Positions 9,001 to 18,353 of a stretch of 64,000 bases of DNA are shown piece after piece. The stretch covers positions 1 through 64,000 of the forward strand of contig NZ_ALKN02000010.1 in NCBI RefSeq assembly GCF_000293865.2, given 5' to 3'. Made by a program: the position numbers and the translations under genes. How positions within the stretch are numbered: the stretch's first letter is position 1; every line of letters starts with the position of its first letter. The notes below the pieces were generated by a model, which was not told where the DNA came from, searched no databases, and saw only the letters and a list, made by a program, of their open reading frames with translations. This stretch comes from Limnohabitans sp. Rim28 (lineage in GTDB: Bacteria > Pseudomonadota > Gammaproteobacteria > Burkholderiales > Burkholderiaceae_C).

Positions 9001-9899
9001 GCCTGGACTTGAAAGCCTGGATGCTGCCGCATCTGGACCGCGTGGAACAGGCCTTGTCGTCGGGCATCGCGCACCATTCACCCGCCGATTTGGGTGCAGC
9101 CATGCGCTATGCCGTGCTGGATGGCGGCAAGCGATTGCGCCCCCTGCTGGTGCTGGCCACGGCCGAAGCGGTGGGCGTTGTGAGCAGCAGCCCCGCAGCC
9201 CTCAAGGCTGCCTGCGCCATCGAGCTGATCCACGCTTATTCATTGGTGCACGACGACATGCCGTGCATGGACAACGATGTATTGCGGCGCGGCAAACCCA
9301 CGGTGCATGTGCAGTTTGGTCAAGCCCAGGCCTTGCTGGCAGGTGATGCCTTGCAAACCCTGGCTTTTGAGTTTTTAACCCCTCAGGACGCCAGCGTGCC
9401 TGTTGCGGTGCAAGCCGCTTGCGTGGGTTTGTTGGCGCGGGCTTCGGGTTACCAGGGCATGGCCGGAGGCCAAGCCATTGACTTGGCCAGCGTGGGCCAG
9501 CGCCTGACTGAAGACCAGCTGCGCCAGATGCACCGCCTCAAAACCGGGGCGCTGCTGCTGTGCAGCGTGCAGATGGGCGCGGCCTGCGTGCCCAGCGTTT
9601 CTGCATCGGTGCAAGAGGCGCTCAAGCGCTTTGGAGAAGCTTTGGGCCTGGCCTTTCAGGTGGTGGACGATGTCTTGGACGTGACGGCCGATTCGACCAC
9701 CTTGGGCAAGACTGCAGGCAAAGACGAAGCGGCCGACAAACCCACGTATGTGGCCCTGATGGGACTGGACGCGGCCAAAGCTTTTGCCGATGCCTTGGCC
9801 GCTCAGGCCATGCAGGCCTTGGCCGATACCGGATTGCCCGATGACCGTTTGGCCGCTCTGCGTGCTCTGACCGCCATGGTGGTAGAAAGAAACAACTGA
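8997..9899 (+). CDS. ispA: Polyprenyl synthetase, (2E,6E)-farnesyl diphosphate synthase
   Basis: Makes farnesyl diphosphate by adding two isopentenyl diphosphate units to dimethylallyl diphosphate, feeding quinone and undecaprenyl synthesis. The 300-residue cytosolic enzyme has the first Asp-rich motif at residues 86-92 (DDMPCMD, the bacterial DDx4D form), which fits a C15 product. The second Asp-rich motif is at 224-228 (DDVLD). [12 protein letters not shown] near residue 42 is the usual IPP-binding region. The gene overlaps xseB by 4 nt and is followed by dxs after 1 nt, so the three are one operon. Confidence 0.95.
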   Translation: MSLDLKAWMLPHLDRVEQALSSGIAHHSPADLGAAMRYAVLDGGKRLRPLLVLATAEAVGVVSSSPAALKAACAIELIHAYSLVHDDMPCMDNDVLRRGKPTVHVQFGQAQALLAGDALQTLAFEFLTPQDASVPVAVQAACVGLLARASGYQGMAGGQAIDLASVGQRLTEDQLRQMHRLKTGALLLCSVQMGAACVPSVSASVQEALKRFGEALGLAFQVVDDVLDVTADSTTLGKTAGKDEAADKPTYVALMGLDAAKAFADALAAQAMQALADTGLPDDRLAALRALTAMVVERNN

Positions 9900-9900
9900 C

Positions 9901-11748
9901 ATGACCGATTTGCTCAAGAACATCGACTCCCCGGCCGATCTGCGCCGTTTGCAGCGCACCGACCTGCCCCAGTTGGCCGACGAACTGCGCCATTGCGTCC
10001 TTGACAACGTCTCCAAGACCGGCGGGCACCTCAGTTCCAACCTGGGCACCGTGGAGCTCACGGTGGCCTTGCACTATGTGTTCAACACCCCCGAAGACCG
10101 CATCGTTTGGGACGTGGGCCACCAGACTTACCCGCACAAAATCCTGACGGGGCGTCGTGACCGCATGCCCACGCTGCGCCAGTTCGGCGGCCTTTCTGGC
10201 TTTCCGCGCCGCGACGAGAGCGAATACGACACCTTTGGCACGGCGCACTCGTCCACCAGCATTTCGGCCGCTTTGGGCATGGCCGTGGCCGCACGCCAAA
10301 AAGGCGAGTCGCGCCACGCGATCGCGGTGATTGGCGACGGCGCCATGACCGCGGGCATGGCCTTTGAAGCCCTGAACAACGCGGGCGTCGAAGAATGCAG
10401 GCTGCTGGTGATCCTGAACGACAACGACATGTCGATCAGCCCGCCCGTGGGTGCGCTCAACCGTTATTTGGCCCAACTGATGAGCGGGCGTTTTTATTCG
10501 GCGGCCAAGGCCGGGGCGAAGAATGTGCTCAAAAACGCACCGCCCCTGTTTGAACTGGCCAAGCGCTTGGAAGAAACCGCCAAAGGCATGGTGGTGCCCG
10601 CCACTTTGTTTGAAAAATTCGGCTTCAACTACATCGGCCCGATCGACGGGCACGACTTGGAGTCGCTGATCCCGACGCTGGAGAACATCAAAAACCTGGA
10701 CGGCCCGCAGTTTTTGCATGTGGTCACCAAAAAAGGCCAAGGCTATGAAAAGGCCGAAGCCGACCCGGTGGCTTATCACGGCCCCGGCAAGTTCGACCCG
10801 AATGTGGGCCTGGTGCCTGCGGCCACGCCCGCCAAAACCACCTTCACCCAGGTGTTTGGCCAGTGGCTGTGCGACATGGCCGACAAAGACATGCGCTTGG
10901 TCGGCATCACGCCCGCCATGCGCGAGGGCTCGGGCATGGTGGCGTTTCACCAGCGTTTCCCCAAGCGTTATTTCGACGTGGGCATTGCCGAGCAGCATGC
11001 CGTGACCTTTGCCGCCGGCATGGCCTGCGAGGGCCTGAAGCCTGTGGTGGCCATTTACTCCACTTTCTTGCAGCGCGGCTACGACCAGCTGATCCACGAC
11101 GTGGCCTTGCAAAACCTGCCGGTGGTATTTGCTTTGGACCGTGCGGGTTTGGTGGGCGCCGATGGCGCCACCCACGCCGGGGTTTACGACATCGCTTACA
11201 TCCGCTGCATCCCCAACATGAGCTTGGCCTGCCCGGCCGACGAGCGCGAGTGCCGCCAGTTGCTCAGCACGGCCTATGCGCAAAACCACCCGGTGGTGGT
11301 GCGCTACCCGCGCGGCTCGGGCGTGGGCGCCGAGCCCGGGCGCGATCTGGACACCTTGCCCTTTGGCAAAGGCGAAGTGCGCCGCCAGGGCGAAAAAGTG
11401 GCCATCTTGGCCTTTGGCACTTTGCTCGCCCCGGCTTTGCAGGCGGCTGAACAGCTCAACGCCACGGTGGTCAACATGCGCTGGGTCAAGCCGCTTGATG
11501 TGGAATTGCTCCAGCAAATCGCCCAAACCCATGAGCGCATCGTCACGGTGGAAGAGGGCTGCACCATGGGCGGCGCAGGCAGTGCCGTGGCCGAGGCTTT
11601 GCAGCAATTGCAGATCACCCGGCCCGTGTTGCACCTGGGTTTGCCAGACGAGTTCATCGAGCATGGTGACCCGGCCAAGTTGCTGGCCTTGCAGGGTTTG
11701 GATGCGGTGGGCATCGAGCGATCTGTGCGCCAACGTTGGAACGATTAA
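9901..11748 (+). CDS. dxs: 1-deoxy-D-xylulose-5-phosphate synthase
   Basis: The first, thiamine-diphosphate-dependent step of the MEP isoprenoid pathway: pyruvate plus glyceraldehyde 3-phosphate gives 1-deoxy-D-xylulose 5-phosphate. The 615-residue length is normal. The N-terminal TPP domain has [17 protein letters not shown] and the GDGAMTAG pyrophosphate motif near residue 145. The central pyrimidine-binding domain has the catalytic Glu region [17 protein letters not shown]-terminal transketolase domain completes it. It closes the xseB-ispA-dxs operon, so two steps of isoprenoid supply are co-expressed. The next gene is 188 nt away. Confidence 0.97.
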   Translation: MTDLLKNIDSPADLRRLQRTDLPQLADELRHCVLDNVSKTGGHLSSNLGTVELTVALHYVFNTPEDRIVWDVGHQTYPHKILTGRRDRMPTLRQFGGLSGFPRRDESEYDTFGTAHSSTSISAALGMAVAARQKGESRHAIAVIGDGAMTAGMAFEALNNAGVEECRLLVILNDNDMSISPPVGALNRYLAQLMSGRFYSAAKAGAKNVLKNAPPLFELAKRLEETAKGMVVPATLFEKFGFNYIGPIDGHDLESLIPTLENIKNLDGPQFLHVVTKKGQGYEKAEADPVAYHGPGKFDPNVGLVPAATPAKTTFTQVFGQWLCDMADKDMRLVGITPAMREGSGMVAFHQRFPKRYFDVGIAEQHAVTFAAGMACEGLKPVVAIYSTFLQRGYDQLIHDVALQNLPVVFALDRAGLVGADGATHAGVYDIAYIRCIPNMSLACPADERECRQLLSTAYAQNHPVVVRYPRGSGVGAEPGRDLDTLPFGKGEVRRQGEKVAILAFGTLLAPALQAAEQLNATVVNMRWVKPLDVELLQQIAQTHERIVTVEEGCTMGGAGSAVAEALQQLQITRPVLHLGLPDEFIEHGDPAKLLALQGLDAVGIERSVRQRWND

Positions 11749-11936
11749 GCCGGTTTTCAAGCGGATTCGATTGAATTTCGTGGGATTGTTGGCTTTGCCA
11801 AACCCCTTTTTATTTAATGATTTAAAAAAGGGTAAACCCGCACGTCTTTGTGCATTTTGAATTCCTACAATACGGCATCCGACAATTCCAAAAATCCTGA
11901 TCGTCGGGTGCATTTTTTTTCAACAAGGAGTCCTTC
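11749..11936 (+). other. Leader region of the TRAP dctP gene
   Basis: 188 nt that are clearly AT-richer than their surroundings. An 8-bp stem (CCCTTTTT with AAAAAGGG, within 11804-11832) could end dxs transcripts but has no U-run. TACAAT at 11866-11871 is a possible -10 box without a clear -35. AAGGAG at 11925-11930 is a strong ribosome binding site for the ATG at 11937. Confidence 0.4.
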
Positions 11937-13016
11937 ATGGATCGTCGTTCCGTCATTAAAAACGCCGGCATTGCTGGCGTTTTGGCTGCTGGTGCTGCAC
12001 CTGCAGTCCAAGCACAGGCCGCCATTCGCTGGCGCCTCGCCTCCAGCTTCCCCAAAGCTTTGGACACCATTTTTGGTGCCGCTGAAGTGTTTGCCGAAAA
12101 GGTCAATGCCATGTCTGGCGGCAAGTTTGTCGTCACCGTGCACGCTGCCGGCGAATTGATGCCTGCTTTTGGCGTGGTGGATGGCGTTCAGCAAGGCACC
12201 GTTGAGGCTGCCCACACAGCCCCTTACTACTTCTTTGGCAAGGACGACACCTTCGCCCTGGGCACGGCCATTCCTTTTGGTCTGAACAGCCGCCAGCTCA
12301 CTTCCTGGTTCTATGACGGCAACGGCATGAAGCTGTTCCGTGAGTTCTACGACAAGTACAACATCGTGAACTTCCCAGGCGGCAACACAGGCGCCCAAAT
12401 GGGTGGCTGGTACCGCAAAGAAATCAAGACCTTGGACGACATCAAGGGCTTGAAGTTCCGCGTCGGCGGTTTCGCTGGCAAGGTTTTGACCCGCATGGGC
12501 GCTGTTCCACAGAACATCCCTGGCGGCGAGATTTACCAAGCCCTGGAAAAAGGCACGATCGACGCCGTCGAGTGGGTCGGTCCATACGATGACGAGAAGC
12601 TTGGCTTCCAAAAAGTGGCCAAAAACTACTACTACCCAGGCTTCTGGGAAGGCGGCGCACAGCTGGACTTCTACATCAACAAGACCGCTTTCAACGCCTT
12701 GTCTAAAGAGAACTAGGCCATCGTGGAAGCTGCTGCGTCTTATGCGCACACCGAAATGCAAGCGCGTTACGACAACCGCAACCCCGCAGCGCTGCGTCGC
12801 TTGGTGGCCGGTGGCGTCAAGCTTTTGCCTTTCCCCAAGGTGGTGATGGACGAGGCTTTCAAGCAGTCCATGGCCCTGTACGAAGAGCTGCGCCAGTCCA
12901 ACCCGAACTGGAAAAAGATCTACGACGACTACTCCACGTTCCGCAGAGATCAAAACCAGTGGTTCCGTTTCACGGAAGCCACCTTCGATCGCTACATGCA
13001 AGCGGCCAAGCTGTAA
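11937..13016 (+). pseudogene. dctP: TRAP transporter substrate-binding protein (DctP/TakP type) interrupted by an in-frame amber codon
   Basis: The periplasmic solute-binding subunit of a TRAP transporter. It starts at the ATG at 11937 with AAGGAG 6 nt upstream and a Tat-like signal (MDRRSVIKNAGIAGVLAAGA). The frame reads 259 residues to TAG at 12714-12716, then continues in the same frame for 99 more codons to TAA at 13016. The protein sequence stays in register across the stop (NALSKEN, stop, AIVEAAASYAHTEMQARYDN). The expected residue is probably Gln, so one C-to-T change of CAG would explain it. The full reading, about 359 residues, fits the family. WVGPYDDEKLGF resembles 2-oxoacid-binding TakP-like proteins. 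The truncated product would lack the C-terminal helices, so it is either dead, suppressed, or a sequence error. Confidence 0.88.
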
Positions 13017-13036
13017 TCAGCAGGCATGCGTGCATG

Positions 13037-13062
13037 AAAAAAGGCCCTTCGGGGCCTTTTTT
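13037..13062 (+). terminator. Rho-independent terminator after dctP
   Basis: GGCCC (13043-13047), TTCG loop, GGGCC (13052-13056), flanked by six A's and six T's. It lies 20 nt after the dctP stop and separates dctP from the regulator gene. Confidence 0.85.
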
Positions 13063-13107
13063 CATGGGGCGCTACGGTTCCACCCGTTGTCGTGCAAACT
13101 CGCCACC

Positions 13108-14232
13108 ATGCAACACATCGAGCTTTCTTACCAATGGGCAATACCGGGCGCTGAACCGGTGCGCAACCGCCAAAGTCCGCTGCGCAACCCGCTCATGGAC
13201 TTGTTGCAAGCGGTGCGCGATGCCGGGTCGATTGGCGGGGCGGCCAAGGCCATGGGCCTGTCTTACCGCCATGTCTGGGGTGAACTCAAACGCTGGGAGC
13301 AGCGGCTGGGCCAGCCCTTGATCCTTTGGGAAAAGGGCCAGGCGGCCCGGCTCACAGGCTTTGCCGACAAGTTGCTCTGGGCAGAGCGTCAAGCGCAGGC
13401 GCGGCTCTTGCCCCAAATCAGTGCCTTGCATGCCGACTTGGAAAAAACATTTGCGGTGGCATTTGACCCTGCCCACTTGGCCCTGCCGGTCTTTGCCAGC
13501 CATGACGCGGCCATGGACTTGCTGCGCGAAGAGGCCGCAGCCACCGCTTTGCACTTGGACTTGCGGTTTTGCGGCAGCGTGGACGCGATCCGCGCCTTGA
13601 ACGAGGGGCGATGCCATGTGGCAGGTTTCCATGCCCCTTGGCAACCTGACGCCGAGTCCTTGGTTGCACGGACCTACAAGCCCTTGCTCAAAACGGGTCA
13701 GCACAAATTGATCGGTTTTGCCCAGCGGTCGCAGGGGCTGATGGTCGCCAAGGGGAACCCCCTGGGCTTGCACGGTTGGGCCGACCTTTACCAAACGGGC
13801 GTGCGCTTTGTCAACCGCAGCCCCGGTACCGGGACCCGCTTGTTGTTGGACCAATCTTTGCAAGAAAGAGGCCTGCTGGCCTCGGCGCTACAGGGTTATG
13901 GGCATGAGGAAAACTCCCATGCTGCTGTGGCCGCGCGCATCGCGGCGGGCCAGGCCGATGTGGGTCTGGGCATCGCCCACGCCGCCCATGTTCATGGCCT
14001 TGATTTTGTGCCCCTGCACCAAGAGCATTATTGGCTGGTGTGCTTGGCCTCGGCGCTCGACACCCCACCCGTGGTGCAGCTGCGGCGCTTGCTGGGCAGT
14101 TCGGCTTGGCAAGCCAGGCTGCAGGGTCTGGGCGGCTACAGCCCGACACCCCAGACCGGCCAGGTGCAGTCTTTGCGCAGCATGCTGCCTTGGTGGCAAT
14201 TCAGGTCTTCAAGGTCCGGCGCAGCCGCTTGA
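13108..14232 (+). CDS. ModE-like HTH transcriptional regulator with periplasmic-binding-protein-like domain
   Basis: A 374-residue, likely cytosolic one-component regulator. Residues about 20-95 form a ModE/LysR-type winged helix (GSIGGAAKAMGLSYRHVWGE then LKRWEQRLGQPL). The rest (about 120-340) is a PBP-like ligand-sensing domain with NRSPGTGTRLLLDQSL and GQADVGLGIAHAA, as in COG1910-type proteins usually linked to molybdate or tungstate genes. I chose the ATG at 13108 because the upstream in-frame part lies over the dctP terminator. It is placed between dctP and dctQM, yet tungstate transporter genes begin 2.7 kb downstream. So the target could be either system; I favour tup and the tungsten enzyme because of the family. 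Confidence 0.8.
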   Translation: MQHIELSYQWAIPGAEPVRNRQSPLRNPLMDLLQAVRDAGSIGGAAKAMGLSYRHVWGELKRWEQRLGQPLILWEKGQAARLTGFADKLLWAERQAQARLLPQISALHADLEKTFAVAFDPAHLALPVFASHDAAMDLLREEAAATALHLDLRFCGSVDAIRALNEGRCHVAGFHAPWQPDAESLVARTYKPLLKTGQHKLIGFAQRSQGLMVAKGNPLGLHGWADLYQTGVRFVNRSPGTGTRLLLDQSLQERGLLASALQGYGHEENSHAAVAARIAAGQADVGLGIAHAAHVHGLDFVPLHQEHYWLVCLASALDTPPVVQLRRLLGSSAWQARLQGLGGYSPTPQTGQVQSLRSMLPWWQFRSSRSGAAA

Positions 14233-14360
14233 CCGGTGCCCGCTGGGCCGATTGAACGGCCTTCATGCCGAGCGTCAAAAATATCAACCTGAGTTTTTGG
14301 GGCTTGATCCCGGAACCTACCAACACAGACTTACAATCGCGCAAGTTTTTTGGAGTTCAG

Positions 14361-14960
14361 ATGTCATCTTTATTGAAACTATCGAGCGGCATTGACCGTT
14401 TGAACAAGGGGGTGGGCAAATTCACCACCTGGCTGATCTTGATCGTGACGCTCATCAGCGCTGGCAACGCCATTGTCCGTAAGGCGTTCAATGTCAGCTC
14501 AAACGGTCTGCTGGAAATCCAGTGGTACCTGTTTGCAGCCGTGTTCTTGTTGGGTGCTGGCTATGGCTTCCTCAAAAATGCCCATGTGCGCATCGACTTC
14601 ATCTCTGGCAAGTTGTCCGCCCGTGCCCGCAACTGGATCGATGTCGGCGGCATTGTGTTGGCGCTGTTTCCGTTTTGTTTCTTGTGCATTTATTTGTCTT
14701 GGCCCTTGTTCATGCAGGCCTTCAACAGCGGCGAGATGTCTTCCAATGCAGGCGGCCTGATCCGCTGGCCGGTGTACGCCTTGGTGCCCCTGGGTTTTGG
14801 CTTGCTGATGCTCCAAGGCGTGTCCGAGTTGATCAAGCGTCTTTCTTTCTTGACCGGCGCGGGTGAAGACCCCTTGTCGTCTGAAGACACCATGTCGGAC
14901 GAAGAAAAAGAACTGCTGGAACTCGAAAAAATCGCGCTGCAAGCGCAGGGAGCACGTTGA
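14361..14960 (+). CDS. dctQ: TRAP transporter small permease (DctQ)
   Basis: The small membrane subunit of a TRAP transporter, 199 residues with four transmembrane segments (roughly 20-45, 60-80, 95-120 and 145-165 from the chosen start). The ATG at 14361 follows a TGGAG ribosome binding site; the open frame extends upstream but without a good start. Its TGA overlaps the dctM ATG, which indicates coupling. It is separated from its presumed partner dctP by the regulator gene and a terminator, so it needs its own promoter or readthrough. TACAAT at 14332-14337 is a weak -10 candidate. Confidence 0.88.
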   Translation: MSSLLKLSSGIDRLNKGVGKFTTWLILIVTLISAGNAIVRKAFNVSSNGLLEIQWYLFAAVFLLGAGYGFLKNAHVRIDFISGKLSARARNWIDVGGIVLALFPFCFLCIYLSWPLFMQAFNSGEMSSNAGGLIRWPVYALVPLGFGLLMLQGVSELIKRLSFLTGAGEDPLSSEDTMSDEEKELLELEKIALQAQGAR

Positions 14961-16762
14961 TGGAAGCGACTTTTTTGGCACAGAACTTTGTGCCCATCAT
15001 GTTTGCCGGTTTGTTTGTGCTGCTGCTGACCGGTTTTCCGGTGGCTTTCGCGCTGGCCGCTTGCGGTTTGGGCTTTGGCTTCATTGGCATGGAGGCCGGG
15101 CTGTTTCCGCCCTCTTTGTTCCAGGCCTTGCCGCTGCGCATCTTTGGCATCATGCAAAACGACACCTTGCTGGCCATTCCGTTTTTCACCTTCATGGGCA
15201 TCATCTTGCAAAAATCCGGCATGGCCGAGGACTTGCTTGAGACAGTGGGCCAGGTGTTTGGTCCGGTTCGCGGTGGCGTGGCCATCGCGGTGATTTTGGT
15301 GGGTGCCTTGCTGGCAGCCACCACCGGTGTGGTGGCTGCAGCCGTGATCTCGATGGGCTTGATCTCTTTGCCCATCATGTTGCGCTACGGCTACAGCCGT
15401 GTCATTGCCACCGGGGCCATCACGGCTTCGGGCACCTTGGCGCAAGCCATCCCACCTTCCTTGGTGTTGATTGTGCTGGCCGACCAATTGGGCCGTTCCG
15501 TGGGTGACATGTACGCCGGTGCTTTGGTGCCTGGCCTGATGCTGGTGGGTCTGTACATCTTGTTCATCGTGGTGGTGGCCATTTTCAAGCCGGCTTTGGT
15601 GCCGGCCCTGCCGCCCGAGGCCCGCATCTACCGCGAGGCCAATGGCAAATCAGGCCATGTGTCCTTGATGTTCCTGTTGATCGTGTGCACGGTGGTTGGT
15701 TTTTCATGGGCTTCGTCCCACGACGCCATCATGACCGCTTGGCTTGACCGCACCCAAGAGTCACCTGGCGATGAAATGGTCATCATGTCCCTGACTGTGG
15801 CGTCCTTGGTGGCTTTGGCCTTGGCCATTGTGAACCGGATCACCGGCATGGGCTTGCTGTCGCGTTTGGCCGAGCAAGTGACCTTTGTGCTGATGCCGCC
15901 CCTGATCCTGATCTTTTTGGTCTTGGGCACCATCTTCTTGGGCGTCGCGACACCCACAGAGGGCGGCGCGATGGGTGCTTTGGGGGCCTTGATTTTGGCG
16001 ATCAGCCGAAAGCGCCTGGACAAGAAATTGATGAACCAGGCGCTGGAAAACACAGCCAAGCTGGCGTCGTTTGTGCTGTTCATTTTGATCGGCTCCACCG
16101 TTTTCAGCTTCACCTTCAATGCGGCCGACGGTCATATTTGGGTTGAGCACTTGTTCTTGGACATGCCTGGTGGCGCGATCGGTTTCTTGATCGTGGTGAA
16201 CATCCTGATTTTCATCTTGGGCTGTTTCATCGATTTCTTTGAAATTGCCTTCATCGTGATCCCAATCCTGGCCCCTGTGGCTGAGAAAATCTTGCCCGGT
16301 TTGGTGCCCGGTATGACGGCAGACCAGGCCATGATCTGGTTTGGTGTGATCGTGGCGATGAACCTGCAGACCTCGTTCTTGACGCCGCCCTTTGGCTTTG
16401 CCCTGTTCTATTTGCGCAGCGTGGCACCCAAAAACGATTACAAGGACCGCATCACGGGGGAGAACATTCCATCGGTCAAGACCTCTGAAATCTACAAAGG
16501 CTCAATCGCGTTCATTGTTTTGCAGTTGATCATGGTGGCGGCCATCATCGTCTTCCCCAATTTGGTCACAGGTGGCCTCAAGGAGGGTGTCAAGATCGAT
16601 GCCGATGCCGCATTCGAGCAAATGCTCAACCAAGCAGGTGAAGACGAAGACAAGGACAAGGACGACGCAGTCAACATGGACGACATGAAGCCCGCTGCAG
16701 ACGCTCCGGCCGAGGACCCCGCCAAGGCCTTGGAAGCCGAGATGAAGGCGAACAAGAAGTAA
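14960..16762 (+). CDS. dctM: TRAP transporter large permease (DctM)
   Basis: The large, ion-coupled membrane subunit of a TRAP transporter. At 600 residues it is longer than the usual 425-450. The extra length comes from a central insertion (about residues 200-290) and a hydrophilic C-terminal tail (about 550-600) rich in Asp, Lys and Ala (DEDKDKDDAVNMDDMKPAAD). Typical motifs are AITASGTLAQAIPPSLVLIV, GVATPTEGGAMGALGALIL and FIDFFEIAFIVIPILAP. The true start is the ATG at 14960, overlapping the dctQ stop. The substrate is set by the binding protein, whose gene here carries an amber codon. Confidence 0.92.
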   Translation: MEATFLAQNFVPIMFAGLFVLLLTGFPVAFALAACGLGFGFIGMEAGLFPPSLFQALPLRIFGIMQNDTLLAIPFFTFMGIILQKSGMAEDLLETVGQVFGPVRGGVAIAVILVGALLAATTGVVAAAVISMGLISLPIMLRYGYSRVIATGAITASGTLAQAIPPSLVLIVLADQLGRSVGDMYAGALVPGLMLVGLYILFIVVVAIFKPALVPALPPEARIYREANGKSGHVSLMFLLIVCTVVGFSWASSHDAIMTAWLDRTQESPGDEMVIMSLTVASLVALALAIVNRITGMGLLSRLAEQVTFVLMPPLILIFLVLGTIFLGVATPTEGGAMGALGALILAISRKRLDKKLMNQALENTAKLASFVLFILIGSTVFSFTFNAADGHIWVEHLFLDMPGGAIGFLIVVNILIFILGCFIDFFEIAFIVIPILAPVAEKILPGLVPGMTADQAMIWFGVIVAMNLQTSFLTPPFGFALFYLRSVAPKNDYKDRITGENIPSVKTSEIYKGSIAFIVLQLIMVAAIIVFPNLVTGGLKEGVKIDADAAFEQMLNQAGEDEDKDKDDAVNMDDMKPAADAPAEDPAKALEAEMKANKK

Positions 16763-16781
16763 ATCCTGTCGCCCCACGAAG

Positions 16782-16804
16782 AGCCCGGTTCGCCGGGCTT
16801 TTTT
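16782..16804 (+). terminator. Rho-independent terminator after dctM
   Basis: AGCCCGG (16782-16788), TTCG loop, CCGGGCT (16793-16799), then a T-run. It ends the dctQM transcript and isolates it from tupB. Confidence 0.9.
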
Positions 16805-16890
16805 CATGGCGATGGCCTATGCAAACTTGTTCATAGTGGACACCCCTCATGCCTTGGAGGGTGCTTGTGCCGTAGCATCCACAGCGCTGT

Positions 16891-17634
16891 ATGAACACCT
16901 TCTCCGACAGCGTCTTGACGGCGCTGAATCTCGTCATTTCTCTCGATCCTGCCCTGTGGGTGGTGGTGAGCCGGTCTCTGGCCGTCAGTGCCACGGCCTG
17001 CCTGCTGGCATATGGCGTGGGCGTGGCCTTGGGGGCTTGGTTGGCGGTGTCGCGTTTTCGCGGCCGGGGCACGGTGTTGGTGGGCCTCAATACCTTGCTG
17101 GCGCTGCCCTCGGTGGTGGTGGGCTTGGTGGTGTATCTGATGCTCTCGCGCACCGGGCCCTTGGGTTTTCTGGGTTGGTTGTTCAGCTTCAAAGCCATGG
17201 TGTTGGCCCAGTTTATTTTGGTGGTCCCGGTGGTCACGGCCCTCACCCGTCAAGTGGTCGAGGACGTCGAGCGCCAGCACGGTGAGCAGTGGGCCTCATT
17301 GGGCGCAGGCCCTTGGGTGCGGGGTTTGCTCTTGGCTTGGGATGAGCGTTTGGCTTTGCTCATGATTGGCGTCACAGCCTTCGGCCGCGCCATCTCTGAG
17401 GTGGGCGCGGTCATGATCGTGGGCGGCAACATCGACGGCTTCACGCGTGTCATGACCACCGCCATTGCCTTGGAGACCAGCAAGGGCGATTTGCCGTTGG
17501 CGCTGGGGCTGGGCATGGTGCTGCTGGCGGTGGTGTTGCTGCTCAACGCCTTGGTGGCGGGTCTGCGGCGCTGGGGTGAGGTACACCATGCGCGGCCAGT
17601 GTCGGCCGATGGTCGGGTGGGTGCGCAGCCATGA
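16891..17634 (+). CDS. tupB: Tungstate ABC transporter permease
   Basis: The inner-membrane permease of a TupABC-type oxyanion importer, 247 residues with about five to six transmembrane segments. The cytoplasmic coupling loop has AISEVGAVMIVGGNIDGFTR, the EAA-type motif of binding-protein-dependent permeases in the form seen in TupB. It overlaps tupC by 4 nt (ATGA). The tungstate assignment rests on the TupA-type binding protein in the operon and on the adjacent tungsten oxidoreductase genes; sulfate or molybdate permeases are related. Confidence 0.88.
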   Translation: MNTFSDSVLTALNLVISLDPALWVVVSRSLAVSATACLLAYGVGVALGAWLAVSRFRGRGTVLVGLNTLLALPSVVVGLVVYLMLSRTGPLGFLGWLFSFKAMVLAQFILVVPVVTALTRQVVEDVERQHGEQWASLGAGPWVRGLLLAWDERLALLMIGVTAFGRAISEVGAVMIVGGNIDGFTRVMTTAIALETSKGDLPLALGLGMVLLAVVLLLNALVAGLRRWGEVHHARPVSADGRVGAQP

Positions 17635-18353
17635 GCGCCGTGCAGATCACGCTGGACACGGTGAGTGTGCAGCTGGGCGCGCAACAGGCCTTGAAGGGCG
17701 TGAGCTTGTGCATTGCGGCAGGCGAACGCGTGGCGCTGGTGGGTGCCAACGGCTCGGGCAAAAGCAGCTTGCTGCGCACACTGCATGGTTTGCTGCCGCC
17801 CACACAAGGTCAGGTGACTCAAACGCCAGGTGTGCGTCAGGCCATGCTGTTCCAAAGGCCGCACATGCTGCGCCTGTCGGCCTTGAACAATGTGGCGCTG
17901 GGTGTGTGGCTGGACCGTTCGCTGGCTTTGAACTGGCGCGCAGCGCAAATCTTGGCCCTGCAGGCTTTGCAGCGCGTGGGCTTGCAAGCGGTGGCAGGGC
18001 AAAGTGCGCGCCAGTTGTCGGGCGGGCAGCAGCAGCGCTTGGCCTTGGCCCGCGCCTGGGCGCGCCAGCCCGATGTCTTGCTGCTCGATGAGCCCACGGC
18101 CAGCCTGGACCCGCATGCCAAACGCGAAGTCGAAGCCTTGATGGCCGACTTTGCGAGCAACCAAGATCGCCCGCTGACCCTGGTCTGGGCCAGCCACAAC
18201 CTGGGCCAAGTCAAACGCCTGGCCACCCGGGTGGTTTATTTGGAGTTCGGCCGCGTTTTGGCCGACATGCCTGTTTCTGATTTTTTCAATGCCGAACTGT
18301 TGGCCGCGCTCAGCCCTGCAGCCCATGCTTTTGTTCAAGGAGAGCTTTCATGA
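17631..18353 (+). CDS. tupC: Tungstate ABC transporter ATP-binding protein
   Basis: The cytoplasmic ATPase of the tungstate importer, 240 residues. It has Walker A (GANGSGKSS, near residue 38), the ABC signature (LSGGQQQR, near 128), Walker B (VLLLDEPTASLD, near 149) and the H-loop His (WASHNLGQ). It lacks the C-terminal TOBE/MOP domain found in ModC, so regulation by bound oxyanion probably lies with the separate regulator genes. It overlaps both tupB and tupA by 4 nt. Confidence 0.9.
   Translation: MSAVQITLDTVSVQLGAQQALKGVSLCIAAGERVALVGANGSGKSSLLRTLHGLLPPTQGQVTQTPGVRQAMLFQRPHMLRLSALNNVALGVWLDRSLALNWRAAQILALQALQRVGLQAVAGQSARQLSGGQQQRLALARAWARQPDVLLLDEPTASLDPHAKREVEALMADFASNQDRPLTLVWASHNLGQVKRLATRVVYLEFGRVLADMPVSDFFNAELLAALSPAAHAFVQGELS

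Noticed and set aside
9622..11913. A 763-codon open frame on the minus strand opposite ispA and dxs
   Set aside because: It mirrors two clear, well-conserved plus-strand genes in high-GC DNA. Its translation is low in conserved motifs and rich in His/Gln/Ala, typical of an antisense shadow.
12714..12716. TAG as a pyrrolysine or other programmed recoding site
   Set aside because: No pyl genes or recoding structure are visible, the family has no such residue at this place, and a single C-to-T change of Gln is simpler.
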